Shown piece after piece: positions 8,674 to 16,744 of a stretch of DNA of 38,572 bases. Both the position numbers and the translations under genes were made by a program. Source of the stretch: Sphaerochaetaceae bacterium (lineage in GTDB: Bacteria; Spirochaetota; Spirochaetia; Sphaerochaetales; Sphaerochaetaceae); NCBI GenBank assembly GCA_024684115.1, contig JAIKXP010000036.1, positions 1 through 38,572 of the forward strand, read 5' to 3'. The notes under the pieces were generated by a model. It was not told the origin of the DNA, made no database searches, and was given only the letters and a program-made list of their open reading frames with translations. The stretch's first letter is position 1, and each line of letters begins with the position of its first letter.

Positions 8674-9306
8674 TTATTTTCTCTTAAGTATCAGAAGGTT
8701 TCTTTCGGCTTCAAGGAACGGCACGGTGTAGCTTCTTACGGTACACTCAAACTCATCTCCTGCGGCCTCAATCTCTGCCTTTATGTTCTCATCACTGCTC
8801 TTGTAGATGAAAACATAGGACCTGACTATGCGCCTTAGGTCCGTGATTATGTCCTTAAGCGGTCTGAAGGCCCTGAAAACAACAAAATCAAAGCTTTCAT
8901 TGACCTCAGCCAGGTCTTTTTCGAGCACCCTGGTGTTCTCTTTAAGAGCGCAGAGTGCAGATGTGCTTCTCAGAAAGCCGGCCCTCCTGCCCATCCTTTC
9001 GACAAGGGTGAAGTGAACGTCTTCCATGGCAGAAGCCAGAACAAGACCCGGCAGGCCGCTTCCCGATCCAAGATCCGCTCCGTGAGGGTTCTCTATGGAG
9101 CAAATGTATTCACGGATTATAGTTACAGGTGCAAGACAGTCAAGAATATGGCGCCTGACCAGTTCCTCACCTGAGGCAGCAACGAGCTTGTAAGCCGGAT
9201 TGAAGAGTGTAATCTCATCATAGAGGCGCTCAAGCTTTGCACTCTCCGTACCCGGTGAACAGATTTCTATTCCTTCCCTGAGAAGGCCTTTCAGTTTCTC
9301 TTCCAT
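8674..9306 (-). CDS. rsmG: 16S rRNA (guanine-527-N7)-methyltransferase
   Basis: Methylates G527 of 16S rRNA using S-adenosylmethionine. 210 aa, the usual length. The family signature RRHILDCL (usually HILDSL) is followed by the SAM-binding loop ADLGSGSGLPGLVLA. The C-terminal strands end in RNLLILKRK, also typical. The start lies 2 bp after the mnmG stop. The order mnmE-mnmG-rsmG is classic for bacteria, in some of which it lies near oriC. No dnaA, parA or parB is seen here, so position alone does not show an origin. Confidence 0.94.
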   Translation of the reverse strand: MEEKLKGLLREGIEICSPGTESAKLERLYDEITLFNPAYKLVAASGEELVRRHILDCLAPVTIIREYICSIENPHGADLGSGSGLPGLVLASAMEDVHFTLVERMGRRAGFLRSTSALCALKENTRVLEKDLAEVNESFDFVVFRAFRPLKDIITDLRRIVRSYVFIYKSSDENIKAEIEAAGDEFECTVRSYTVPFLEAERNLLILKRK

Positions 9307-9307
9307 A

Positions 9308-11098
9308 TCATTTCCTGAGGTAGACCAGAAGCACCCCTATGTCCGAGGTCCTGACTCCCGAGATTCGTGAAGCCCTTCCTACCGACTCAGGGCGGATCTG
9401 CTTGAACTTCTCCCTTGACTCCGCAGAAATTCCGTCCACACTGTCATAATCAAAGTCATCAGGGATGACGATGCTCTCCAGCCTGACAAACCTGTCTACC
9501 AGTTTTTCCTGAAGCTTTATGTAGCCGTCATATTTGATCTTAAGCTCGGTTCTCTTTCTCACCGAACTCTCAAATTCATCAAGGCCTTCCACCTTTCCAA
9601 CCATGTCTTCAATGGTAATTTCCGGTCTCTTTATGGCCTCATAGGCGTTTTTCTGCTCAAAGCTCCTGTGGTGGAGAAGATCTTCAAGAGCCTCTGTGCG
9701 TGAGAGCTTGTACTCAAGTCTCTGGAGTCTCTCTTCAGTTGCAAGACCGCACTCATAGCCCTTTCTTGTGAGCCTTTCATCTGCAGTGTCGTGGCGCAGG
9801 CTCAGCATGTATTCGGCCCTGCTTGTGAACATGCGGTAAGGCTCCTTTGTTCCCTTTGTTACAAGGTCATCTATGAGAACACCAATGTAGGCCTCCGTTC
9901 TTGAAAGAACCAGAGGTGGAGCTTTCTTAAGCTTCTGACAGGCGTTGATTCCAGCCATAAGTCCCTGACAGGCTGCTTCCTCGTAGCCGCTTGTACCGTT
10001 TGTCTGACCGGCTATGAAGAGGTTCTCAAGAACCTTTGATTCGAGGGAGCTCTTGAGGGTAAGCGGGTCTATGTAGTCGTATTCAACGGCGTAGGCCGGG
10101 CGCATTACAACTGCATCTTCCAAACCTTCCATGCTGTGGATGAAGTCCCTCTGGACCTCTTCAGGGAGGGAGGAGGAGAGGCCGTTAAGGTACATTTCCT
10201 CAGTTCCTGCTCCTTCCGGTTCTACAAAGATCTGGTGCCTGTCACGGTCGGGGAAGCGCACTACCTTGTCTTCAATTGAAGGGCAGTACCTGGGTCCCTT
10301 TCCTACAATCTTTCCGCCGTAAAGAGGGGATCTGTGTATGTTGTCCATAATTATCTTATGGGTTTTTTCGTTGGTGTAGGTTATCCAGCAGGGCATCTGG
10401 ACCCTGTCAATGCTCTCAGTCATGAATGAGAACGGGACTATCTCGCTGTCTCCGTCCTGCCTTTCCATTTTTTCAAGATGGAGGGAGCTGAGCCTCACCC
10501 GTGCCGGGGTGCCGGTCTTCATTCTTCCTGTTGTAAAGCCCTTAGCCCTAAGCGCATCTCCAAGTCCTATTGCGGCTTCTTCTCCGAGTCTTCCGGCCCT
10601 GTGGTCGTACTCTCCTATGAAGATTCTTCCGTCCATGAAGGTTCCTGTTGTAAGAACCACGGCTCTTGAAGTAAAGCTCATGCCTCTCTGTGTTAAGACT
10701 CCGCAGGCTTTTCCATCCTGGGTGAGAATGTCTGTAACAGTGTCCATGAAGAGCTCAAGTCCGCTCTGCTTTTCCAGTGTTTCCTTTGCAAGACGTGAGT
10801 AAGAGAACTTGTCAGCCTGGGCTCTTGGAGCCTGAACTGCAGGTCCGCGGCTTTTGTTGAGCATGCGGAACTGAATCATGGTGCTGTCAATGAGTCTTCC
10901 CATCTCTCCGCCGAGAGCATCTACTTCACGTACAATGTTACCCTTTGCAAGTCCGCCCACTGCAGGATTGCAGGAGAGGCGTCCGATTGCGTCCAGGCTC
11001 TGAGTAATAAGAAGGGTTTTAAACCCTGTTCTTGAGGCGGCAAGGCAGGCTTCTATTCCGGCATGGCCTCCGCCTATGACTATAATATCGTAATCCAT
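9308..11098 (-). CDS. mnmG: tRNA U34 carboxymethylaminomethyl synthesis protein, FAD subunit
   Basis: With MnmE it installs the cmnm5 group on U34 of several tRNAs. 596 aa, slightly shorter than the usual 620-630. The N-terminus has the FAD-binding motif GGGHAGIEA at residues 8-16. The family segments GGLAKGNIVREVDALGG and GRMKTGTPAR are present, as is a second conserved block around GLMAGINA. The helical C-terminus that contacts MnmE is retained. The start codon lies directly against the mnmE stop (11099), consistent with translational coupling of the two partners. Confidence 0.97.
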   Translation of the reverse strand: MDYDIIVIGGGHAGIEACLAASRTGFKTLLITQSLDAIGRLSCNPAVGGLAKGNIVREVDALGGEMGRLIDSTMIQFRMLNKSRGPAVQAPRAQADKFSYSRLAKETLEKQSGLELFMDTVTDILTQDGKACGVLTQRGMSFTSRAVVLTTGTFMDGRIFIGEYDHRAGRLGEEAAIGLGDALRAKGFTTGRMKTGTPARVRLSSLHLEKMERQDGDSEIVPFSFMTESIDRVQMPCWITYTNEKTHKIIMDNIHRSPLYGGKIVGKGPRYCPSIEDKVVRFPDRDRHQIFVEPEGAGTEEMYLNGLSSSLPEEVQRDFIHSMEGLEDAVVMRPAYAVEYDYIDPLTLKSSLESKVLENLFIAGQTNGTSGYEEAACQGLMAGINACQKLKKAPPLVLSRTEAYIGVLIDDLVTKGTKEPYRMFTSRAEYMLSLRHDTADERLTRKGYECGLATEERLQRLEYKLSRTEALEDLLHHRSFEQKNAYEAIKRPEITIEDMVGKVEGLDEFESSVRKRTELKIKYDGYIKLQEKLVDRFVRLESIVIPDDFDYDSVDGISAESREKFKQIRPESVGRASRISGVRTSDIGVLLVYLRK

Positions 11099-12448
11099 TT
11101 ATTTACCAACGCAGAAATTTGAAAATATATTATCAAGAATGTCTTCCGTTGTCACTTCTCCGGTAATTTCTCCGAGGGCAAGAAGAGCTTCCTGCACATC
11201 CGGGGCAATTATATCTACCGGTAGTCCTTCCTGATTATGTTTCAGGGCCAGTTCAAGAGCACCTGAGGCGCGGTCCAGGTTGTCCTTCTGTCTCTGGTTT
11301 TCAATAACCGGGTCTCCGGAAGAGGGAAGGGTGATTGTGCTTTCAAGCTTCTGCGTGAGTATGTCGCAGAGCCTGTTAAAGCCTTCTCCCGTTGCAACGG
11401 AGAGCCTGAGGTAGCTGTCAAACGGGGCCTTAAAGCTCTCAAGAGAGGCTATATCTGCCTTGTTGAGAACCTTTATGCAGTTATCTTTTTCAGTGTACTC
11501 CCTGTCTTCCACCGGCTCGGAAGCATCTGTCATGTAGATAAGTATGTCTGCGTTTTCCGCAAGGGCCTCAGACCTTCTTATTCCTTCTTTTTCTATCTCT
11601 TCGGTTGCGTCTCTGAAGCCGGCCGTATCATAGAGCCTTATGGGTATGGAGTTTACCGTACACTGAGCTTCAAGGAAGTCACGGGTTGTTCCCTTTATGG
11701 GGCTCACTATGGCCCTTTCCTGCTTGAGAAAGAGGTTAAAGAGGCTGCTCTTTCCTGCATTTGTTCTTCCGCAGATTACTACGCTGGCTCCCTGACTGTA
11801 GAGTTTTCCGGCGGAGAAAGTGGAAGAGAGTCTTTTTATGGATTCGATTGCACTTTTTATATCTTCTTCCGGGAAGCTTAAGTCTTCTCCAATCTCGTCC
11901 TCTGAGTAGTCAAGCTGAACTTCCAGTTTTCCCATGACGGAGAGCACAAGGGCCCTTATGTCTTCAATTCTTCTGTAGAGTGAACCGTTAAGGCGGTCAA
12001 GAGCCATGGCTTTTGCTGTCTCTCCGCGGCTTTTAATAAGCTCGTTTACGGCTTCAGCACGGGTTAAGTCCATTCTTCCGTGGAGGAAGGCCCTTAAGGT
12101 GAACTCTCCGCCTTCTGCCTTTCTGAAACCCTTTGAAAGAAGGTAGTCCAGTATTTCCTTTACAGTCTGAAGACCTCCGTGACAGGAGATTTCCAGAGAT
12201 TCTTCTCCGGTGTAGCTCTGTCTGCCCCGATAAATGGTTATTATGCAGTCATCAAGTCCTGCCAGGTTTCCGTAGGTGGCTGTGGCTGTCTTTCTTGTAG
12301 AGAGGCTGTGGTCCTTTCTTACCGTCTTGAAGTCAGGGGAGATGGCGTCTATGCACCCCTTTCCGCTGACCCTTATGACTGCAATTGCACCCATGGCCCA
12401 TGCTGTAGCCGGTGCAAAGATTATGTCGTCTGCGTCAAAGTTTTTCAT
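11099..12448 (-). CDS. mnmE: tRNA modification GTPase MnmE
   Basis: GTPase partner of MnmG. 449 aa from the ATG at 12448. An N-terminal tetrahydrofolate-binding domain begins AIAVIRVSGKG. A helical domain follows, with an inserted G domain carrying the P-loop GRTNAGKSS (residues 227-235), G2/G3 motifs GTTRD and DTAGFRD, and NKAD. The invariant C-terminal Cys is in the final CVGK. A TTG 36 bp upstream would extend the protein by 12 residues, but homologous N-termini match the ATG start. No ribosome site precedes the ATG; a TATAAT lies only 6 bp upstream, so a leaderless mRNA is plausible. Confidence 0.96.
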   Translation of the reverse strand: MKNFDADDIIFAPATAWAMGAIAVIRVSGKGCIDAISPDFKTVRKDHSLSTRKTATATYGNLAGLDDCIITIYRGRQSYTGEESLEISCHGGLQTVKEILDYLLSKGFRKAEGGEFTLRAFLHGRMDLTRAEAVNELIKSRGETAKAMALDRLNGSLYRRIEDIRALVLSVMGKLEVQLDYSEDEIGEDLSFPEEDIKSAIESIKRLSSTFSAGKLYSQGASVVICGRTNAGKSSLFNLFLKQERAIVSPIKGTTRDFLEAQCTVNSIPIRLYDTAGFRDATEEIEKEGIRRSEALAENADILIYMTDASEPVEDREYTEKDNCIKVLNKADIASLESFKAPFDSYLRLSVATGEGFNRLCDILTQKLESTITLPSSGDPVIENQRQKDNLDRASGALELALKHNQEGLPVDIIAPDVQEALLALGEITGEVTTEDILDNIFSNFCVGK

Positions 12449-12510
12449 ACCGCGATTATATAGGGAATATGGGGTGTAAATCAAAACCTGTTTTATGTTA
12501 TTATCAAAGC
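12449..12510. promoter_or_regulatory. Compact divergent mnmE/ftsK promoter region
   Basis: Only 62 bp separate the two start codons. For mnmE (minus) a perfect TATAAT is at 12460-12455, with TTGATT at 12485-12480 as a -35 at 19 bp (17 bp to an overlapping TATATA). For ftsK (plus) TATTAT at 12499-12504 ends 6 bp before the ATG at 12511, with no clear -35. Neither gene has a Shine-Dalgarno sequence, so both may start transcription at or near the start codon. Confidence 0.5.
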
Positions 12511-15270
12511 ATGGTTAAACAAAGGCATAAGACACATTTTTTCTCCTATGTTTTCACACTGATTACACTTGTTTTCATTGTTCTGGTGCTTACTCCGTAC
12601 ATGCCTCTTGAGGAGGGTTCCTTCTTTGGAGCGGTACTTCCTGAAATATATTCAATTCTGGTCAGGTATGCGGGAGTTTTCCGTTCAGGAATTTTTTCAA
12701 CCCTTACTCCCTATACCCTTGTTCCGGCCATGCTCTGTCTGATTCTTTTCACTGCAGACAGCATTTTCAGCATAGAGTTTCACAGAAGATTTTTTCATCT
12801 TCTGTTCTTTGCCGGAGTGTTTTTCTTCTGTGAGGCAGCCCAGAGTACGCAGTATGCGTTCATATCTGCCGGCAGGGTTTATTTCTTCTACGGCGGAGCA
12901 GCACTGGCTGCAGTCTCCTTCCTTCTGAGCCTGATTTTCCAGATCAGGGAAATAGTTTCTGTCTACGGGGGAAGGAAAGAGCCTGTTGAAGAGATTCTCA
13001 TGCCTGAAACAGAGGTCAGGGAACCCTATATCTCTGAGGAAGAGAGAAGGATCATGAACATGACTGATGAAGAGGCTCTCAAGATTCTTGAGTCTCTCAC
13101 GGTTCCTGAATTTGACAAGTATGACAACTATATTCCTGAAAGGGCTCTTTTCTCCGGCAGGGATGGAAATGCAAACTTCTACTCCATGGCCCATGAGATT
13201 TCCGACCTTCAGAGGGAGGGAAAGGCAAAAAGAGACTCCTATGAAGAGCTTAAGAGAAACCGTGAGCAGGCCAGAAGAGACCGCCTTTCGAAGATCTTCC
13301 AGCCGAGATTCATCAAGGAAGATGAGGAAGAAGATGATATTTTCTCAGACAGCATAAAAGCTGATTCAGAGCCTCAGGTTGACATAAGGATTGATAATCA
13401 GACCCCTCAGTTTGCTCCTCAGCAGCAGGCCCAGGTCATCTATGTCCAGACACCTCAGCCTCAGGTTATCTATGTTCAGACTGAAAACGGCGGAACAAAG
13501 ATTTCCATGCCGTCCGCTCCGGTTCAGCCGGTGGTTCCGGTACAGCCTCAGATAGAGCCTCAGAGTGTTCCGCAGGTTGAAGTAAAGCCTGTTGAAGTTA
13601 ATGAAGAGCCAAAGGTTGAAGAGAAGAAGGAGTCCATCTCGGATAAGATTGAGGGTCTTTACAAGAGTGAGTCTTTCAAGGTTGAAGACTTTGAAGTTGA
13701 GGCCGCTGAGGAGGTCATAGAGGAGCCTGAAGAGCCTGATGTTGAAGTTGAACCTGAAATGGCTGTTAATCCTGAGGAGCTTGTTTCCGTCATGGGTCTT
13801 AAGAAGGCTGAGGGTAAGGACTACTACTATGACCCGAAGAAGATTTCATACAGGTTCCCGCCCGAGAGTCTTCTCATTCACTATGAGCAGGCTGATGAAG
13901 ACACAAACATGGAAGATGTTGAAGGGGACGGCAGGATTATTGTTGATACCCTCAGGCAGTTTAAGATTGAAACTCAGCTTTTGGACGTTAAGCACGGGCC
14001 TACCTTTACGCTCTATGAACTTGCTCTTGCAAGAGGAATCAAGGTAAATACGATTCCGAGCTATGCTGAGAACATTGCCATGGACCTGGCAGTAAAGTCA
14101 GTCAGAATTCTTGCCCCTATCCCCGGGAAGGCAGCGGTAGGCGTTGAGGTGCCGAACAAGAAAAGGTACACGATCGGTTTTGACGAGATGCTTAAGGCCC
14201 TTAAGGCAAAGTACTTCAAGGTTCCTATGGTTCTCGGTAAGACAATTACGAATGATTCAATTGTAATTGATCTGGCCTCGGCACCGCACCTTCTGATAGC
14301 CGGTACCACAGGTTCAGGTAAGTCAGTCTGTGTAAACTCACTTATCTGTTCAATCCTTTACACAAAGACTCCAAGGGAAGTCAGGATGCTTCTCGTGGAC
14401 CCTAAGATGGTAGAGCTTACCGTCTATAATGATGTTCCGCATCTTCTCACCCCGGTTATCACGGAGCCTAAGAAGGCCATCAAGGCCATGGCTTACTGTG
14501 TATCCGAGATGCAGAGAAGAATGACTATTTTCTCCAAACTCGGAGCGAGGAAGATTGAGGACTACAACAAAAAAGTTGAGGAGCGCGGTCTTCCGAGTGC
14601 AAAAATGCCCTATATTGTGGTCATTGTTGACGAATTTGCCGACCTCATGCAGGTTGTAGGAAAAGAGCTGGAACAGTATATTAAGAGAATAACAGCAGTT
14701 GCGAGATTTACAGGTATACACCTGGTCCTTGCAACGCAGCGCCCGTCTGCAGATGTAATTACAGGTATAATAAAGAGTAACATGCCGACCCAGATTGCAT
14801 TTGCGGTAGCAAACTCCACAAACAGCAGAATTATTCTGGATGCTAATGGAGCTGAGAAGCTTCTTGGAAGGGGAGACATGCTTTACGCAAGCTCCTCCAG
14901 CAGGGTTCCTCAGAGAATTCAGGGTGCTTACATAGATACAGAAGTCGAAGATATTGTAGCGTTTGTCAAAAAACAGGAAAAACCTGATTATGTTGACCAG
15001 TCATTCTTTGAGGATGAGGAAGAAGAGGAGACCGAGAACAACGGTACCCTCAGTTCTCAGGATTCAGGAGAGGACCTTTTCACCAGAGCCTGGAGGCTTG
15101 TGGCTGAGAAGGGAGAAGCTTCTGCCTCCTATCTGCAGCGCCGCCTTTCAATAGGTTACAACAGGGCTGCAAATCTGATTGAACAGCTGGAAGATGCCGG
15201 CTATATTGGCCCGGCACGCGGCGGTTCAAAGCCCAGAGAAGTTATAAAATATCCAGACTCACAGGAATGA
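12511..15270 (+). CDS. ftsK: DNA translocase FtsK/SpoIIIE
   Basis: Septum-anchored motor that pumps chromosome ends apart at division and activates XerCD recombination. 919 aa from the ATG at 12511. Four or so N-terminal membrane helices lie within residues 1-155. A long acidic, Pro/Gln-rich linker follows (about 160-450), containing a short tandem QVIYVQTPQP-type repeat. The motor comes next, with Walker A GTTGSGKS (residues 598-605) and Walker B VVIVDEFADLM. The C-terminal winged-helix gamma domain ends in LIEQLEDAGYIGPARGGSKPREV, which reads KOPS-type DNA. The start was chosen because the upstream extension reads through the mnmE promoter. It begins a same-strand run that continues through the helicase and ABC exporter. 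Confidence 0.95.
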   Translation: MVKQRHKTHFFSYVFTLITLVFIVLVLTPYMPLEEGSFFGAVLPEIYSILVRYAGVFRSGIFSTLTPYTLVPAMLCLILFTADSIFSIEFHRRFFHLLFFAGVFFFCEAAQSTQYAFISAGRVYFFYGGAALAAVSFLLSLIFQIREIVSVYGGRKEPVEEILMPETEVREPYISEEERRIMNMTDEEALKILESLTVPEFDKYDNYIPERALFSGRDGNANFYSMAHEISDLQREGKAKRDSYEELKRNREQARRDRLSKIFQPRFIKEDEEEDDIFSDSIKADSEPQVDIRIDNQTPQFAPQQQAQVIYVQTPQPQVIYVQTENGGTKISMPSAPVQPVVPVQPQIEPQSVPQVEVKPVEVNEEPKVEEKKESISDKIEGLYKSESFKVEDFEVEAAEEVIEEPEEPDVEVEPEMAVNPEELVSVMGLKKAEGKDYYYDPKKISYRFPPESLLIHYEQADEDTNMEDVEGDGRIIVDTLRQFKIETQLLDVKHGPTFTLYELALARGIKVNTIPSYAENIAMDLAVKSVRILAPIPGKAAVGVEVPNKKRYTIGFDEMLKALKAKYFKVPMVLGKTITNDSIVIDLASAPHLLIAGTTGSGKSVCVNSLICSILYTKTPREVRMLLVDPKMVELTVYNDVPHLLTPVITEPKKAIKAMAYCVSEMQRRMTIFSKLGARKIEDYNKKVEERGLPSAKMPYIVVIVDEFADLMQVVGKELEQYIKRITAVARFTGIHLVLATQRPSADVITGIIKSNMPTQIAFAVANSTNSRIILDANGAEKLLGRGDMLYASSSSRVPQRIQGAYIDTEVEDIVAFVKKQEKPDYVDQSFFEDEEEEETENNGTLSSQDSGEDLFTRAWRLVAEKGEASASYLQRRLSIGYNRAANLIEQLEDAGYIGPARGGSKPREVIKYPDSQE

Positions 15271-15280
15271 GGAAGTTTTA

Positions 15281-16744
15281 ATGAATTTTAAGGAACTTGC
15301 CCTTCATAAAGAAGTTTTGAAGGGCATAGAAAATGCAGGATTTGAGACCTGCATGGGTGTTCAGGAGCAGGCTCTGCCGGCTGGTCTTTCAGGATATGAC
15401 CTTATGGTCCAGTCAAAGACCGGAAGCGGCAAGACTGCAGTTTTTGTAATTTCTTTTCTGGAAGAATACCTGAGGGCTAAGGAAGAAGGCAGGAAGATTA
15501 AGTGCCTTGTAATAGCCCCGACACGTGAACTTGCACAGCAGATTGCTACAGATGCAAAGGTTCTTTCCTCCGGAATAAAGAACTTTACCGTGGGCTGTTT
15601 TTACGGTGGAGTCGGTTACGAGAAACAGGAAAAGACCATTAAGAAGGGCTGTGATTTCTTTGTAGGAACACCTGGCCGTCTTATTGATTTCATGAAGGAC
15701 GGCACAATAGACAGCAAGAGCATAAATACTTTTGTAATTGATGAGGCCGACCGTCTTTTTGACATGGGCTTTTATCCGGATATCAAGAGAATCTTCGGCA
15801 TGCTTGTACCGAGGGAAGAAAGGCAGACCATGCTCTTCTCCGCAACCCTTGAGGAAAAAGTCAGGAATATGGCGTGGGAGTACATGAATGACCCTAAGGT
15901 AATTGAGCTTGAAGGGGATTCCATTACTGTGGATAAGATTACTCAGGAGCTCTACCACGTGGCCAAGTCAGAGAAGTTCTATCTTCTTCTTCAGCTTCTG
16001 GCTTCAGAAAAACCGGAGGAAGTTCTTATCTTCACCAACAGCCGCTACATGACCACCACTCTTTCAAAGCGCCTGTCTGCAAACGGCTACACCACTGCAT
16101 GTCTTTCAGGAGACCTCACCCAGAAGGCAAGGGAAGAGTCCCTTAAGAAGATGAAGGAAGGCAAGATTAAAGTTCTTGTTGCTACCGATGTGGCAGCGAG
16201 AGGACTTCAGATAGATGATCTGCCGCTGGTTGTCAACTATGACGTTCCTGAGGACTATGAGAACTACGTTCACAGGATAGGCAGAACAGCGAGGGCCGGT
16301 AAGAGCGGAAAGGCAATTACCCTTGCAGATGAGCAGTTTGTATACGGTCTTGAGGCTATTGAGAAGTATATAAACATGAAGATTCCCGTAATCTGGCCTG
16401 ATAATCTGCCTGAGGTTGAAGATAAGTCGCTGAACATGGATTTGAATGTGAGCGAAAAGAAGACTCCTTCAAAGAAAAATGCTCCGAAGAAGGAAAAACC
16501 AAAGAAAGAAACACAGAAAAAGCCTTCTTCAAAGAAACCTGCTCCAAGAAAGAGCCTTGGCCAGATGAGCGAGAAGGAGAGGATGGAGTACTACAGGAAG
16601 AAGTACGGCTTTGAACCTGTTGCAAAACCGGAAAAGAAGGTAGAAAAGGTTGAAAAGGTCGAAGAGGTGAAGCCTGAGAAGAAGGGCTTCATAGCTGCTT
16701 TTGTAAGGAAGCTTTTTAAAGGAAGGAAAAATGAGAAAGCTTAA
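15281..16744 (+). CDS. DEAD-box ATP-dependent RNA helicase
   Basis: An RNA-remodelling helicase, probably in ribosome assembly or mRNA decay. 487 aa with all core motifs: a Q-motif-like GVQEQALP, motif I SKTGSGKT, PTRELAQQ, DEAD at residues 154-157, SAT, and HRIGRTARAG. After residue 375 comes a Lys/Pro/Ser-rich tail (about 390-430) followed by a Glu/Lys segment, a basic extension likely to bind RNA. GAGGAAG lies about 7 nt before the ATG, and the gap after ftsK is 10 bp. The tail overlaps the start of the ABC exporter by 14 bp. RhlE/CshA-like, but the subfamily cannot be fixed by eye. Confidence 0.93.
   Translation: MNFKELALHKEVLKGIENAGFETCMGVQEQALPAGLSGYDLMVQSKTGSGKTAVFVISFLEEYLRAKEEGRKIKCLVIAPTRELAQQIATDAKVLSSGIKNFTVGCFYGGVGYEKQEKTIKKGCDFFVGTPGRLIDFMKDGTIDSKSINTFVIDEADRLFDMGFYPDIKRIFGMLVPREERQTMLFSATLEEKVRNMAWEYMNDPKVIELEGDSITVDKITQELYHVAKSEKFYLLLQLLASEKPEEVLIFTNSRYMTTTLSKRLSANGYTTACLSGDLTQKAREESLKKMKEGKIKVLVATDVAARGLQIDDLPLVVNYDVPEDYENYVHRIGRTARAGKSGKAITLADEQFVYGLEAIEKYINMKIPVIWPDNLPEVEDKSLNMDLNVSEKKTPSKKNAPKKEKPKKETQKKPSSKKPAPRKSLGQMSEKERMEYYRKKYGFEPVAKPEKKVEKVEKVEEVKPEKKGFIAAFVRKLFKGRKNEKA

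Noticed and set aside
10410-10802. A 130-aa plus-strand reading frame
   Set aside because: Antisense to mnmG; Ser/Pro-rich shadow translation with no features of a protein family.
8674-12448. A replication origin near mnmE-mnmG-rsmG
   Set aside because: No dnaA, parA/parB or cluster of DnaA boxes is seen; these genes alone do not mark oriC.
15413-15958. A 181-aa minus-strand reading frame
   Set aside because: Antisense to the DEAD-box helicase core; a shadow frame without a start site.
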